A stretch of DNA of 64,000 bases, taken from positions 4,650,001 to 4,714,000 of the forward strand of contig JAZGTN010000022.1 in NCBI GenBank assembly GCA_037783415.1, written 5' to 3'. The translations under genes and the position numbers were made by a program. Shown piece after piece: positions 34,869 through 47,735 of the stretch. The notes under the pieces are model-generated. The model saw only the letters and a list, made by a program, of their open reading frames with translations. It was not told the DNA's origin and did no database searches. Each line of letters opens with the position of its first letter. Positions within the stretch are counted from its first letter, which is position 1. This DNA comes from Leptasterias polaris. Lineage: Eukaryota > Echinodermata > Asteroidea > Forcipulatida > Asteriidae.

Positions 34869-36424
34869 ATGGGCAGACAATCGAAAAAAGTACTCCATAA
34901 TGATGTGTTTTTATTAGTGATGTGAATTGGAATCATTATAATTTGTATTTTATTATTTCTTTTTTTTATAGTATACAATTATTTTCTAAAGACTCACTGT
35001 TTGGTGGGATAAAACGTATCTGCATGATCACGTCAACTTTTCGGTATATCCTTAGACATTTTCCTCGATTGCATTACCACTGCATTACTGAAGAAAGATG
35101 TTGGAAAGAATTAGTAAATCAAATATCGGAAAACTTAAAACTTCGCTTCCGAGTCATGGCAAATAGGCCTACAAACTAAACGTTTTTGACATTAGTTATT
35201 TTGTACAAATGGTGTTATTACGATCCTTATAATTTGGAAAAGTGATTCTCTGAATTGTATTTGGCTTCAAAATTTGTTTCTTCAAACAAGAAGACTAAGT
35301 TAGCTGTACAGTCCAATGCTGACCTCACCCCCTTTGAAGGGACTCCAATGACCTCTGCTGATAGTAAGTTATTTATGATGTGATTTTCAATTATTCTACC
35401 TTTAGCAGACGGTTGAACAATGCCTTGAAACAAGTCATGGCGCATACGAAACAGGATTTTAGTTTAAAAATACATGACATAAGAGCAGGTGAATCGATAG
35501 AAAACACATCAGCGCCAAAATGGGCACACTCCATCATCAATTGGAACTACACAAAAATTAATAAATAATGATCACGATTTTGAGAGCAACAGGACAGAGC
35601 GAAAACCCCTGGGGTATCGGATGGCAAGAGTTTGTTTGTTTGATGTAATCTAGAACAACTTATTTTAACATATTCTAGGTCTGTAGAAAAAAAAAAAGCA
35701 TAACACTACAGTGAGAGTAAATAATATGGAACACTTTGAAATGAATTAAATGTCATTTATGATCATTTGGTTCCTTTTAGTGAAGAGTTTCGCTCCAGTC
35801 ACAAAAAACACCTTTATGCTCAATGCAATAGACCCCTTTCTCAACCACGGCTACGGCTTTGGCTTACGGCTTAGGCACCGTCAGTTATTTTGAAAACGCA
35901 CACTTTCGGCAAGGGACTTCAAACATGATATTGACCCTAAAGCAATGGTTTTCAAAAAAGGCTGTTTCAACTTTACCGCTCGTCACTTTCTTAAAACTGA
36001 AGCAGGTTTTGTTTTTGGACGGAATAAGCTGGTAGACTTCCCTTATTGTAAATTAACAGTAATCAATGTGTGTTTTGTTTTGTTTCTGCTTTTCATTGTT
36101 CTTAAAATATGAAATGATCAAATATCAGTTTTATTGTGACCTGCCAAACTCTGAAATGACAACTGAAAAGATTTTTTTCGTTTTGATAAAATTAAACTTA
36201 ATTTAGGTTCCTATTTGCAGTGAGCTTGTTGAAGTGACAGACAGCAGCATGGGTTTGAAACAAACCAGTGCTTATTATGCTTGCTTACGTATACAAACCC
36301 TTTGGAATCACAAATAAATTGAGGACTGAATATGACAAATCTGTACATTATGAAGGACTTATCAGTGTAGCTATCCTGCAGCCACAGACAATTAGCAGGT
36401 ATATGAGAGCAAAGGGCAAGCTAT
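34869..36424. other. Unassigned stretch
   Basis: A T-rich tract ending TTTTTTTATAG (34971) precedes a frame to 35179 with protein-like composition, but no donor or partner exon was found. ACCACGGCTACGGCTTTGGC at about 35845 resembles degraded foldback-element ends. Confidence 0.3.
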
Positions 36425-37375
36425 AGGTTGTCCCGCAAGCATCGCAATATTGACCTGGCTAGGTTGTCTCGCAAGCCTGGCTAGGTTGTCTTGCAAGACT
36501 GCATGCAATATTGACCTGGCTAGGTTGTCTCGCAAGCCTGGCTAGGTTGTCTTGCAAGACTGCATGCAATATTGACCTGGCTAGGTTGACTTGCAAGTCT
36601 GCAATATTGACCTGGCTAGGTTGACTTGCAAGTCTGCAATATTGACCTGGCTATCCTGCAAGCATGCAATATTGACCTGGCTAGGTTGTCTTGCAAGACT
36701 GCATGCAATATTGACCTGGCTAGGTTGACTTGCAAGTCTGCAATATTGGCCTGGCTAGATTGACTTGCAAGTCTGCAATATTGACCTGGCTAGGTTGACT
36801 TGCAAGTCTGCAATATTGGCCTGGCTAGATTGACTTGCAAGTCTGCAATATTGACCTGGCTAGGTTGACTTGCAAGCTCGCAATATTGACTTGGCTATGG
36901 GTTGTCCTGCAAGCCTGCAAAATTGACCTGGCTAGGTTGTCTTGCAAGCTCGCAATATTGACTTGGCTATAGGTTGTCTTGCAAATTGCAAGCTCGCAAT
37001 ATTGACTTGGCTATGGGTTGTCCTGCAAGCCTGCAAAATTGACCTGGCTAGGTTGTCTTGCAAGCTCGCAATATTGACCTGGCTAGGTTGACTTGCAAGT
37101 CTGCAATATTGACCTGGCTAGGTTGTCTTGCAAGCTCGCAATATTGACTTGGCTATAGGTTGACCTGGTTAGTTTATCACTACCAGCTCGCAATATTGAC
37201 CTGGCTAGGTTTTCCTGCAAGCCTGAATGCAATATTGACCTATTATGTTGTCCTTCAAGCATGCACTATTGACTTGGCTTATTGGTTTCCCTGCAAGCCT
37301 ATAAATAATGACCTGGCTAGATTGTCCTGTTATAGCCTGCAATATTGACCTGGTTTTCCTGCACGCATGCATTAT
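36425..37375. repeat. ~35-bp minisatellite, roughly 25 units
   Basis: GCAATATTGACCTGGCTAGG then TTGACTTGCAAGTCT is repeated with variants (TTGTCTTGCAAGACT, GGTTGTCCTGCAAGCC). Some stretches repeat at a higher order, such as the two blocks containing GCAAGCTCGCAATATTGACT. Units degrade towards 37370. Confidence 0.9.
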
Positions 37376-38570
37376 TGAACTTCATCAAACAACACCCATC
37401 CAAGTTCGGGGGTAATTAAAATGTGTTTAAGATTATTTGAACTTTACTGATAACAATTCGTACCTTTGTTGATTCCATTCTTATACTTAGAACCTACGGG
37501 CTCAATTGGCGCCAACATTTCGCGCGTCCTGATTTCCAATTGTTTTCTTCGAAGAAAACGTGCATTAGAAATGATCACTGTCATAAACAGAATCCACAAA
37601 CACTCTCATCTTTTTAACTCATGTCAAATAATCACAGCGACACTGACAATTCTCGAGGCATATTATCTTAAACATTATCTCTAAGAAGTGCTCAGTGACG
37701 GTGATTTTTACGTGTGTTTTTGAGCGATCCAGGCATTACTACGACCCTTAAGATTTTAAGTTGCTTTGACGATCAACCTACGAGAACCTTTGGATCGTTG
37801 CCGCCTGCACCAAGCCAAACCAAGGCGGGTTGATCGGTGTGAATCCCCGGGGCAATTCCGTCCCGTTATCCGGTCAGCCCTTCTGTGGGAAAAACACAAC
37901 GGCCGGAATTATTTTCACATCGGCAAATGTGTGGTCAGGAAGTTGGGACGAACCACGCAAAATTAGCAATAACTTTCCCCCGCTTTGGCAAGAAAAAACA
38001 AAAACAAAAAAACCTCGTCATGCACAATTTTTTTGATGAGATAAAATAGCATCCCTTGAGACGAAAAATGATAAGAGAAAATGGCGGATTTATTTTATGG
38101 CCCAGTGATCGTGAATGGCAAGCTGAATCATTTTTTTTTCCTCGCCTGATTTTCATGTGGGAATTCCTGACTAGAATTCTCTTTACGTGTCGGTAATTCC
38201 AATCGCTCATAAATCTGCTATGCTTGTCCCGGGGGCCACCCTCTCGACGTGTCGCTACACTACGATCACCACCCGTCTACCACGCCGTACGCCCCCAGCC
38301 GACTAGCCGCTCATTCACGCCTGACTCGATCGCTAAATCACTTCCCGGAGAATGGCTACTGAGTGTACTGTTTGCTAATTAGCGAATAACCTAATTCCAA
38401 ATGATCAGGGGACGACCTTTTTCTGGATGTAAAGGCTTTATTGTTGCGGTCTAATGTCAATTTTCAAACCTTCCTGAAAATTTTACTAAAAACATACATT
38501 CAAGAGGGAAACAATCCACTGGGTTTTGAGTTACATCCGAGCTAATAACATGATTAGCATAATTTTCAAA
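37376..38570. other. CpG-richer non-coding stretch
   Basis: Bases 37740-37960 and 38220-38350 are clearly richer in CpG than the surroundings. TGTGGGAA (a Su(H)/CSL-type site) occurs twice, at about 37885 and 38156. Short open frames show no domain. Possibly conserved regulatory DNA; this is inference. Confidence 0.3.
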
Positions 38571-38572
38571 GG

Positions 38573-38690
38573 TTGTTTGTTTGTTTGTTTGTTTGTTGGG
38601 TTGTTTGTTTGTTTGTTGGGTTGTTGGGTTGTTTGTTTGTTTGTTTGTTTGTTTGTTGGGTTGTTTGTTTGTTTGTTTGTTTGTTTGTTT
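38573..38690. repeat. (TTTG)n / TTGGG microsatellite
   Basis: Repeats of GTTT interspersed with GTTGGGTTG. Frames rich in FVCLFVC or QTNKQTNK are by-products. Confidence 0.95.
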
Positions 38691-39589
38691 TGATGAGACC
38701 TGTTGGGAAGAAGAAGAATTTGTTTTTGTTCCAATTTGTAAACCAATCAGAACTACATTTTCTTTGTTATCCATATCTTGCAATTATAACCAAACATTAT
38801 CTTGGCTATTATATAATTGTTTATCAAAATTATTCCAGAAAAGTTACTCATTATTCTGATTGGTGAAGACGACATCACACGGCTATAATATTCTAAGTCA
38901 TTGTAGAAGTTAAAGAAGAAGACATCCCCCCCCAAAAAAAGAAAAAAAATCAAACACGTCAGCAATCAACGTCATTTTGCAATCGGCGCCGTTACACGGC
39001 GTACAAAAAGATTTTGTGGCTAGTTATGACACTTGCCTGTCAAGCATTTAGAGACAGTATTTTTAAATTTCAGCAGAAACTTTGCTTTTGAATTTGAAGT
39101 TGAAAAATGCGGACTGCGGCAAACAGGACTTCTTTCTATAGTTCCACTGGTTATGGAAATATTAAGATATCAAGTCTGTCATAATATGTTGTAAGAGTTT
39201 ACAATAATAGTAACAAAAATATATATATATATAAATCATTGCATAAGACGACTTTAATTACGTCTAGCACTTCCGAGAATAATGACGAATACAATGATGC
39301 AAATGATTAGACTGCTGACGTCACTACTGATCTCGTTTCGTTGTATTGCCCGGATATACCAATACCTGGTTTGTGATTGGTCACTTGGTTCGATCAAACT
39401 GTTTTGATTGCATTAATTAGGAGTCTATTCACTAGTGTAAAGGATGACCATGAGATAAACTGGCGTCTTGTGAAGCACGTCAAATAAATGAAACAAATGT
39501 ATTTACTGGTTTTGATATTTCACTTTTTTTGTCTGTCTATCTTCATTCCCTTTTAATTTGTTTAAAACATTTTTTTTTTCTTCACATAC
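38691..39589. other. Unassigned stretch
   Basis: No feature recognised; a short (AT)n run at 39220-39233. Confidence 0.35.
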
Positions 39590-39835
39590 TTCTTAGCCAG
39601 GCCGGGGTGGGAAGAAAAGAAGGACCAGGTATAAATCTTGCGTACACAGAAAATAGTATCTGCAATGCTATCCTTTTCACAAAGAATATAAGGGACGGAG
39701 TACAACACATTTTTTACTACTGGAATTCTTGAATGGAATATACTTCCTAATAGCGTAAAATGTTCAAATACTCATTATACAACAGGGCAATGAAACAACA
39801 TCTCTACCCTCAATCTAATTTCTAGCAGTTACATT
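39590..39835 (+). pseudogene. Frameshifted LINE reverse-transcriptase C-terminal remnant
   Basis: One frame reads FFTTGILEWNILPNSVK (about 39710-39760), matching the SFFPRTI-x-x-WN-x-LP signature near the end of many LINE RT proteins. The upstream part is in another frame (KNIRDGVQHIF), so at least one frameshift separates them. Too short to assign a clade. Confidence 0.5.
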
Positions 39836-40689
39836 TTTGGTCACCATTCTTCGCTGTGTTTTTTAAGGATCCCGATGGAAGTAAGATTTCACCAACTTTT
39901 TCGTGTTACTCTTGAACATGTATGTAAACAGTTTATCGTTATGTATTAGTCTGTAATTGCCAAATCAAATATATAAATAACAATAATAAAGAACGTGTAA
40001 TTAAAGTATCTGTACATTTATAAAACGAAAAGGGGACTTAAAAGTTTCCTTATAATATACATCAACAAATTGCGAATGCATCCACTATCCTTCTCCGTTG
40101 AACGTCGATCATTACCCCAATACCAAACATACCACAGCCTACATTTATATGGAAAATGCATAAATCTACTTCATAATTCTAATAAAACCACATCCTTTAT
40201 TTGTAAAGAATTAAAACCGATATTGTCTAACCCTCTTCTTCTTCTTCTTCTTCACGGCAAATCCCTTCCTGATCGGGTCTTTGGGTGTTATTAACCCCCC
40301 CGTAACAACCATGCCTCAAGGGCTGACTTAAGCTGACCGTCACCTTCGCATTGCATTACGAATTTTATTTGAAAATGACCGATAAGAATCTTTCGGTAAA
40401 CGAGGATTAGGATTAGAATTAGTCTAAAGCTTAGAGTCATGCGTGAATGTCTGACGAAACGTGATAACTCTCGGATTAATCGTCCATCCTAAAGATAAAG
40501 TGGAATCTTGAAGTCAAAATTGGAACACTGGCGGTAAAATGGTTCAAATTGCAAATAAATTATGACTTAATAAATGACTATAATTGGACAAAATCACAAT
40601 GCAAATGACTTGATTATTCAATCAACAAACCAGTCAATAAAAAAATAAAACAAGCTCGCAATGACCACTTGACTCTTTTAAAACATGAT
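39836..40689. other. Unassigned stretch
   Basis: Contains a (CTT)n run at 40239-40255; nothing else recognised. Confidence 0.35.
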
Positions 40690-40795
40690 TTTGGGTTCAA
40701 CAAGAAAAATTGACAAGAGCGGGATTTGAACCAACGACATCTATAGAGTCGCAATAGTTACTTTAGATTGAGACCACAATTACAAAAACCGAAAG
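40690..40795 (-). repeat. Degraded tRNA-derived SINE head
   Basis: Minus strand shows a B-box-like TTGGTTCAAATCCCGCTC preceded by GTGGTCTCAATCTAAAG. Too degenerate for a tRNA gene; resembles family B. Confidence 0.45.
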
Positions 40796-40860
40796 AAGTC
40801 AATTTGTAAATTTCCCTTCATGGTAACCAGGCTCTGCAAATCGATCTTTGTTTGTTCTTA

Positions 40861-41029
40861 GACCTTATGCATTGGCGTCACCAAGCCGCCATCTTAGAGG
40901 TAAACTGATTATGAAACAATGGAAACGCGCTGATGTGTACGCGCGGCGCACAGGATTGGCCAATGAACATCTTCCTTTTGACCTCTAGGTGAGGGCGCCC
41001 TACTCAAATGACGTCATATGCATAAGGTC
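40861..41029. mobile_element. GACCTTATGCAT MITE, second clean copy
   Basis: 169 bp, the same length as the copy at 26049-26217, with only a handful of differences. TA lies at 40859-40860 and 41030-41031. It ends about 580 bases upstream of the predicted secreted-protein start codon. Confidence 0.9.
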
Positions 41030-41426
41030 TAAAAAACAAAAAACAAAAAACAACTGCGCTACCGTAAACTGTAGGGGAAAGAACTCAAAGTGATTCAAAA
41101 GGTCTACCCAGAAAGCAATATCATGTTTACTGTTTTGAAGCATTGTAAAATACCAACACATGATGACATTTACAAAGACGGTGACAACATTTCCGCGTTT
41201 GTTTCTCCTCTCTTTTTTCTCGTTTTATCCGGAAACCTGAGTTGTTGTCTATCCGCTAAATCCGCATTTCTATTCCATCAAACCATTTTAGTAATGACAA
41301 GCTTGTTCTTGTGAATTAAACCGCAATTAGGCGTGACGCCGTGGAGTGCCAATCACTTGCGAGAGGTATCTCCATCCGTGAGCACGGAAAAACCCCAGTG
41401 TTTTCTTTCGTTAAGTGAAGGGTTCT

Positions 41427-41440
41427 GTCTCCATGGCAAC
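41427..41440. promoter_or_regulatory. Candidate RFX (X-box) site
   Basis: GTCTCCATGGCAAC matches the palindromic RFX consensus GTYRCCATGGYRAC at all but one position and lies 173 bases upstream of the ATG at 41613. CCAAT-like sequence (GCCAATCAC) lies at about 41348. No TATA box is evident. Function is inference from position and match. Confidence 0.35.
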
Positions 41441-41612
41441 AAGTAGGTACCCCTTCATTGGTGATTGGAAATGGTTGATTCCTATTTGACTATAGTCTAC
41501 CGTCTGTGAGATCCACATCTCATTCTGAGAGTAAATGATCAAGCGAGTGGATCTCTTTTTTCCCCACCACTAGCTTGGATACCAAAAACGTACTGTTTCT
41601 CTACTTGACAAA

Positions 41613-41706
41613 ATGTCTGGATATTTGCTAACATTGGTTTGTTTGGTATTGAGTGCGCTGATACTGACGATGGGACCGCAGCCTGCAGATACAACGCAAT
41701 TAACAG
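41613..41706 (+). CDS. Candidate secreted cysteine-rich protein, exon 1 (signal peptide)
   Basis: ATG in good context (ACAAAATGT, A at -3) opens 31 codons encoding a hydrophobic stretch (YLLTLVCLVLSALILTM, residues 4-20) like a signal peptide, then a polar linker. The exon ends at a strong donor, CAG|GTAAGC, in phase 1. The next exon recognised in the same phase is 54581-54697, leaving an intron of about 12.9 kb. The assembled model is 148 residues: signal peptide, a basic linker with dibasic sites, then a domain with nine cysteines. I do not recognise the family. Additional exons in the long intron cannot be excluded. Cleavage is plausible after about residue 21-25. Confidence 0.5.
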
Positions 41707-42024
41707 GTAAGCAATTATTGTTATTATTACAATTCCGAATAATCTACTCCGCGGCAGTAGAATAAATAGCAAGACAAGTTCTCAAAGAACAAAATCTACC
41801 TAGCAAGTAGATATATACATTGTGTTACCGCATATACCAAATGTATCTGGTAATGAAACCAAGGATGCTTCATAAGTGAACTTAATCACTGTAGCTTGCA
41901 AGCTGTAAACAAGCTGAGGAAACATGCAAACAAGGATACTTGCTATGTGAACCAGAAACAACCACTTCAGAGATAAGTGTTACTGTTTCTTTTACGTGAA
42001 CCACCAATTTTAGTACACATGACC

Positions 42025-42175
42025 TACGGCATAATGTCCCGATCGAAGGGAAAATCAATTATGGTAAAATATCTTGCTCAATGACTCAAGTGCCACAACC
42101 GCGACTCGAACCTGATCAGAAACACCCGAGCTTGAGTCCTTTTTGCTGTGTACCGCTAGGCCTCAACACGCCAAG
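42025..42175 (-). repeat. tRNA-derived SINE, family A, truncated
   Basis: Minus strand TGGCGTGTTGAGGCCTAGCG with B box AGGTTCGAGTCGCGG, then TGAGCAAGATATTTTACCAT. Same family as 19640-20012 but only the head and first part of the body are present. Confidence 0.7.
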
Positions 42176-43067
42176 AATGTAGCACAACAATTTCTTTGTT
42201 TGGTCGTTTTGGTAGTGTGATTAATGATGACTATTAATTACACTTTCAATACCTTAGTCCTTAAACAGTAGGTTATATTTTGGCGTTTTAACAAAATATC
42301 CAAAATCATAGCAAGATTTGGTAGTTCCTGGAAACAAAGATGAGTTGATTGAGAGGGCACACTGACTACACTAAAACCAAATCAGAGAAGAGATTCCTTT
42401 CGAATACTTTCAAAATCAAGAAATAGTATTTTTGAAGATCTTTTCGTCAACTATTTTAGTTTAACGTAGTTTATGACCTAGAAAATTATATACATGTTGT
42501 TGGGAATGTAATACTAAGTGATAACAAAATATGAAAGTAAAACCAATTCAACAATATAACAAAGAAAACCCGAGAATTAAACTTGACCTCAGCTTCCGGT
42601 TATTGCAAAAAATTAAGAATTTTGTGCTCACCTCCGATCATAAAACTTATGTAAAAGCTTGTTTTGGATGCGCGATTATAATCGCCAGATGCTGTAATTG
42701 CAAAGCGAACCCTTTTCATTGCAGTCTATGGTGTTGAGGCGTCGGCATTCCTCTTTAAACTGCGATACGGGTCAATTTAAAACCCATTTGACCATCACGA
42801 ATCTGCGTAAGGGGTTTCTAAAAAGTTAACATCAAAAAAGCATCCTTGTCCCAGAGTTTTAATTTGTTTTTAATAATAATTAACACACTTTGGCGTATTT
42901 TTTTTAAAAGCTAAAATTAATTTCATAAAATTGTAATGATTTATTTTTGTTGTTCAGATTTTGTCATGAGATATAATTTAAAACAAAGATTTGATTTCAG
43001 AAATAAAAATGTTCTTCGTTTGACGTGTTTTCTCGTTCGGATACGCGCGAGACTTGCACAGTCTATA

Positions 43068-43128
43068 CGAGTACGAGTACTAATACGAGTACTAATACGA
43101 GTATGAGTACTAATACGAGTACTAATAA
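43068..43128. repeat. (GAGTAC)n-like simple repeat, block 1
   Basis: TACGAGTACTAATACGAGTA repeated with TAATAC variants, directly abutting the foldback element at 43129. Confidence 0.85.
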
Positions 43129-43281
43129 GGGAATAAAAGAGTGGTGACGAGTTCTTAAACGGCCGTTTATAACCGGCAGGGTCGTGGCCGTGCGATAAAG
43201 GCCCGAGCCGAAGGGGAGGGCCTTTATCGCACGGCCACGACCCTGCAAGGTTTTGACGAGTCACTATACTCTTTTATTCCC
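43129..43281. mobile_element. Foldback element with perfect 28-bp inner stem
   Basis: Outer ends GGGAATAAAAGAGT and ACTCTTTTATTCCC are inverted. Inside, 43176-43203 (GCAGGGTCGTGGCCGTGCGA then TAAAGGCC) and 43219-43246 are exact complements around a 15-base loop. GC content is far above the surroundings. A transcript would form a very stable hairpin. Confidence 0.85.
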
Positions 43282-43639
43282 ATTCATAAATGCCTATTTG
43301 TTAAAAAGTGAAAGAATAAGGAAAATCGGTGGTAAAAAAGACAATCTGTTTGTTAAGCGAATTTTCGAAGTTTTTACATTTTCAAAAACTGTTGTAACAT
43401 TCTGTTTTGAGCGCGTTGGATTGTGTGCACGCGCGCGCGTGTCGACAAGATTACGCGCTGGTATACTAATAGCTGCATATTGCGTTCCGCGTAAGTAAAT
43501 TGGCGTAAACAAGCTTGCGCGCCCAACACGCGAAGCCAGCCGTGTTTAAACACTTCTAGCCGTGTTTATATCACACGTTTAAACACCCCCACGTGACGTG
43601 CTCTCCACCAATCAGAATGGATAAACTGTCCAAGGGATT

Positions 43640-43890
43640 TATGAATACGAGTACGAATACTGTAGTACGAGCACTAATACGAGTACGAGTACGAGGGGAG
43701 TACAAGTACGAGTACGAAGAACTACGAGAACTAGTACGTTTACGAGTATTAATACGAGTACCACTGGTACGAGCACGACTATGGACTTTTGTGAGTCAAT
43801 AATAATTGAAAATTTTTCCATGAGTACGAGTCAAATAAAATTAAAACAACACGAGTATGAACACTTTTCTGCGAGTACGAATAAATACAT
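43640..43890. repeat. (GAGTAC)n-like simple repeat, block 2
   Basis: Degenerate runs such as AATACGAGTACGAGTACGAG and TACAAGTACGAGTACGAAGA, fading out near 43885. Valine/leucine-rich minus-strand frames here are by-products. Confidence 0.75.
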
Positions 43891-46800
43891 TTTTCTTCTT
43901 GAGAACGACCGAAGTAAGAGACATTTGTTCCTATTACAGGTACAAATAGGGCCTAGCTTTTATGAGTGTAGTTCGACTTTGCAAGACCGAGTAGTTTTCT
44001 TGAGTAGGTGAGCGTAGGCAATGTTTTCATGACTACGGGTCCTTGAGGACTAGTAGGCCCTATAGATTTATTACAAGTACGAGTCCGAGGACAGAGAGTG
44101 ACGTAACCCAAGACCCGATTTTTAAGTGTTGCCATGTTAACACTTTTACCAACTTTTTAGAGACATGTAACAACTACCGGGAAAATAACTTCAAATAAAG
44201 TTCCAAAGCTCAACAGACAACTGAAAATAATATGTCAATATTACATTACACGCTCCCAGGAAGTATGACCTAAATTGTATTAGTCGTGAGGAGAAAGGTA
44301 ACAACAAAAGAAAACTTACATGCAACCGATAAGACGCAGGAAAGTTTTGTTTCTATTTCTTGAAACTGTAGCAATAACATGGCCCTAAAAACAAATCTGG
44401 ACTAATTTTAATGTCAAAGGTACATCCGGTCGGCATGTGCTAAATTTCCACCTTTTAGAAGTATTGGTAGCAATCTAGTCAAAAATGTACTCCACTTCAG
44501 GAGAACCAATGTGTTGCTCTAGGTTGAAAAGCGTCTCCTGAAAGAAGTTATGCCTTCCCAAATATCATTTCCGTGAAAAAAACATCTCACGGCAAACGCA
44601 CACAAGGACGGTGAATGATTCACGATAAAAACAAGAAAATAAAAGTCACTAATGTTTGAGAAAAGCAATCCGAATCAAAGTTCCTTGAAAAACAAATCCA
44701 CCAATGAATTATTGAGATGTCTGGTCGTAACTACAATGAAAAAAATGCCTATGGTGGTGTTTTTTTCTTCTGTTTGCCACCTTTTTTTCTTCTCATAAAT
44801 CACACAGTCGTTTTTTCTTCTTCTAATCCTTGCCAGATTGTTCTCTTCTCGATCTTCATAAACTATTCATTGGGGCCTATACCCTATACATCATACAGGG
44901 AGAGTAGATCATTTTATTGATACATTGACACAGGCTGAAGGGTGCGACTTTTGTGGACCAAGAGGCAAACAGGGCTGCGTTGGCGTTAGGCAAGATACCT
45001 TGTTCGGAGGCTGTTTTGCAAGACTTACAAACCCCACTTCATGTGAAACTTTAGATAAAAAAGCACAAACAAAAAACAGCAATTCCAAAACAAAACAAAA
45101 CACAAATAATCAAGGTCATCATAAGTTGTTTAAGTACGAATTTACCAAAATTATACAGGAATATTGTTTGTTTCAATTTCTTCAGAGGGACTCCTAGGAA
45201 TCGGACAATAGGGAGAAGTCGGAATGAGTGATGTAATAATGTCCATAAAACAATGGTTCAAACAATGTTTTTCTCCAGTGGCCGAATTTCAACAGAAAAG
45301 GTCATAAAGCGAAAAGGAAAACGAGGTGCACCAGTCGCTTCGATGCAAATAATATGGCATTTTTGGCTGGTAACCCGTTTTGCTTAGAGTTATAATATAT
45401 TTATGTGCTAACCCTGTGGGTTGCTATTCTTAATGTAGGTGACCCCACAAAATTACTAATTAGTTAATAACTAATTAATTTTTGTATCAAATATTTTCTT
45501 CTTGTAGATAGTCTGTCCTCATATCAACGCAAACAAAACATATGAAATTTCACCTGTACCTTGAAATTGACATAATTACACCCGAGGCAAGGCAAGAATC
45601 CAAGTTGATATGGAATGGAGTGCTCTTTCAAATATCTTAGTAACATCTCCTTTAACCGCGATACTGAGCAGGAAATCACGCTTTCGTTTTGCTAAGAAAC
45701 AAGTTTCTAATGTCAACGAACATCATCTTCGAAGTCAATCCCTTTGCCAACAATATGCAAATTATGACCGACTGAAACAATAGCCGCTGGGTGCATTTGA
45801 GGGAATTGCAGATCACAGATTAAGGCTGCAAACCATAAGGGCGAAATTGTAAATTGCCATCGGCTGGAATGCGAAGATCATCATGATTTCATAGACATTG
45901 TATCTACGTACTTGATCTTGCAAATTATTCATGTTTTAAACATCGGAATCAATTTAGTTGGTCAGGACTCCATGGATAGTCATATTCCATTGCATTTATG
46001 ATAACCAATTCTCAGTGGAAATTATAGAAATCCACTAATTCCGCTCCTTGCTAAAACATGGACAGAATGTCACATAAGTTCAGTCAACATTTAGCCTTGC
46101 TTAAAGATCAGCATGGTCCAGTTATCGAAACGTCACGACATTCAATGTTTCTCAATTAGCTTCCTAATGGAGATAATTATTATAGACAAATTAGTTTTCC
46201 TCTAACCTTCAACACCATGCAATGCTTCAGGTCTAGACGACTTCACCATATATTTTTTTATCTCATAGTGACATTTATCAATACATGAGCTTCAGTGGGA
46301 AGAAACCATTTTCTCAATATTAACATTTCAGTGGCTATAGTGCCCTCTTACGAGGAATCATATTTCCTCGAAATTGTAAGAAAATCACTTAATCCTTTTA
46401 TCACGCAGTTGTGATACACACAAATAGGCCTACGCCGAGAGTCGAATTTGCTATCCCCGTGGATATACTGATACAGGCAAGAGGGCTGAAAGGGAGGGAA
46501 GGAATGGGGCGACGGAGTGTCACAAACACCGATCTGTTTCTCTTTAATGGACCCTCACATCACCAGCCCCCACACCAAACGAAGAAAGTTTAAACACAAT
46601 GAAGATGTACTTCCTGCATTACAACCCTTATTGTTTGGGAATACAAAGAGCCATAGTCTGTATGCAGCGCAGTGTGTATGTGATGAAGCTGTAATGTAAT
46701 CTGCCATAACTTCAATGTAGTCAAACAGTGACTGCAAGGGCAGCACAGTGTGAACCCCACACCCGGGGGCTAACTAAGAATCAGCATTCACATTGCTCCT

Positions 46801-47573
46801 TTCTATTATTAAGGTGCAGCTATGTGCGTAAAAACCATAACAGCTTATGAATATTCATGAAAAGCAAATAGTGGTGGAGAGAAGGGTGGGGTGGGGCGTA
46901 TAATACGCATCAACTATCAGGAAAACGTAGTCAGTTTTTTTAAGAGAGTTTTTGTTCTTAATTCAAGATGATGGGGAACGTGATCCCTGCATGGTTTAAC
47001 CGAAGTTTTGATCCACCTGGTGCATCGAAACAAATCCAAAGACTTTACTTTCTCAAAATGTGGACTCGCAAGAAGCCCTGACCATCCTCATCCTATGTCT
47101 CATACACCTTGTTTGATCGAAAACCTTACAATAAAGCACGCAGTTTTATTTACAATTTTTGAATAGTATCACATTCAATATTGTAAACCCTAAAAGAACC
47201 CTTTGATTTGACTGTTTGGACCGGAAGGCAAGGCCAGAGCAGGGTTATCTTCTGAATAAAATGAAATGGTCCTATTAAAACTGCATACGGCACAGCGATT
47301 ATGACTCTTTGATATGTGGTTTGGAAGATATTATTATTGTTTAATGTTTACGACTTCCTATTTAGAAAGGGAAAAAATAAAAATAAAGGTCAAAACGAGG
47401 TAACATTAATTTTTTAACAGCGTATACAATAGGCACAACATTGGGAAATGCCATTTAAAAACGGGAATGCCATTTAAACCTGAATATAATGTGTTCGTTT
47501 ATCATTTAATTGTAATTTTTTTATTTTAAACTTCTAAATTTTACGTAATTTTCATCGATAAAAAAAATAAGGC

Positions 47574-47735
47574 CCCAGTCTCACAGTTTTGAAAAACTAG
47601 CTACACTTGTGCCGTCGACGGCGTGCGTCAAAATGACAATTCTCTGACGTCATGTGTGGCTGTTGCTTTGTTATACTTCCATGTCGTCACAAAGCGACCC
47701 ACGTAAAAGGGTTTTCGGGAGGATTTTAAAAAGAT
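47574..47735. repeat. Dispersed repeat, copy 2
   Basis: Reverse-complement relative of 33537-33735; shares CGGCGTGCGTCAAAATGACA and TGACGTCATGTGTGGC. Confidence 0.7.

Noticed and set aside
44925..45197. CxxC-containing frame (CDFCGPRGKQGCVG) as an extra exon of the secreted gene
   Set aside because: No convincing donor in the right phase, and the opposite strand is equally open.
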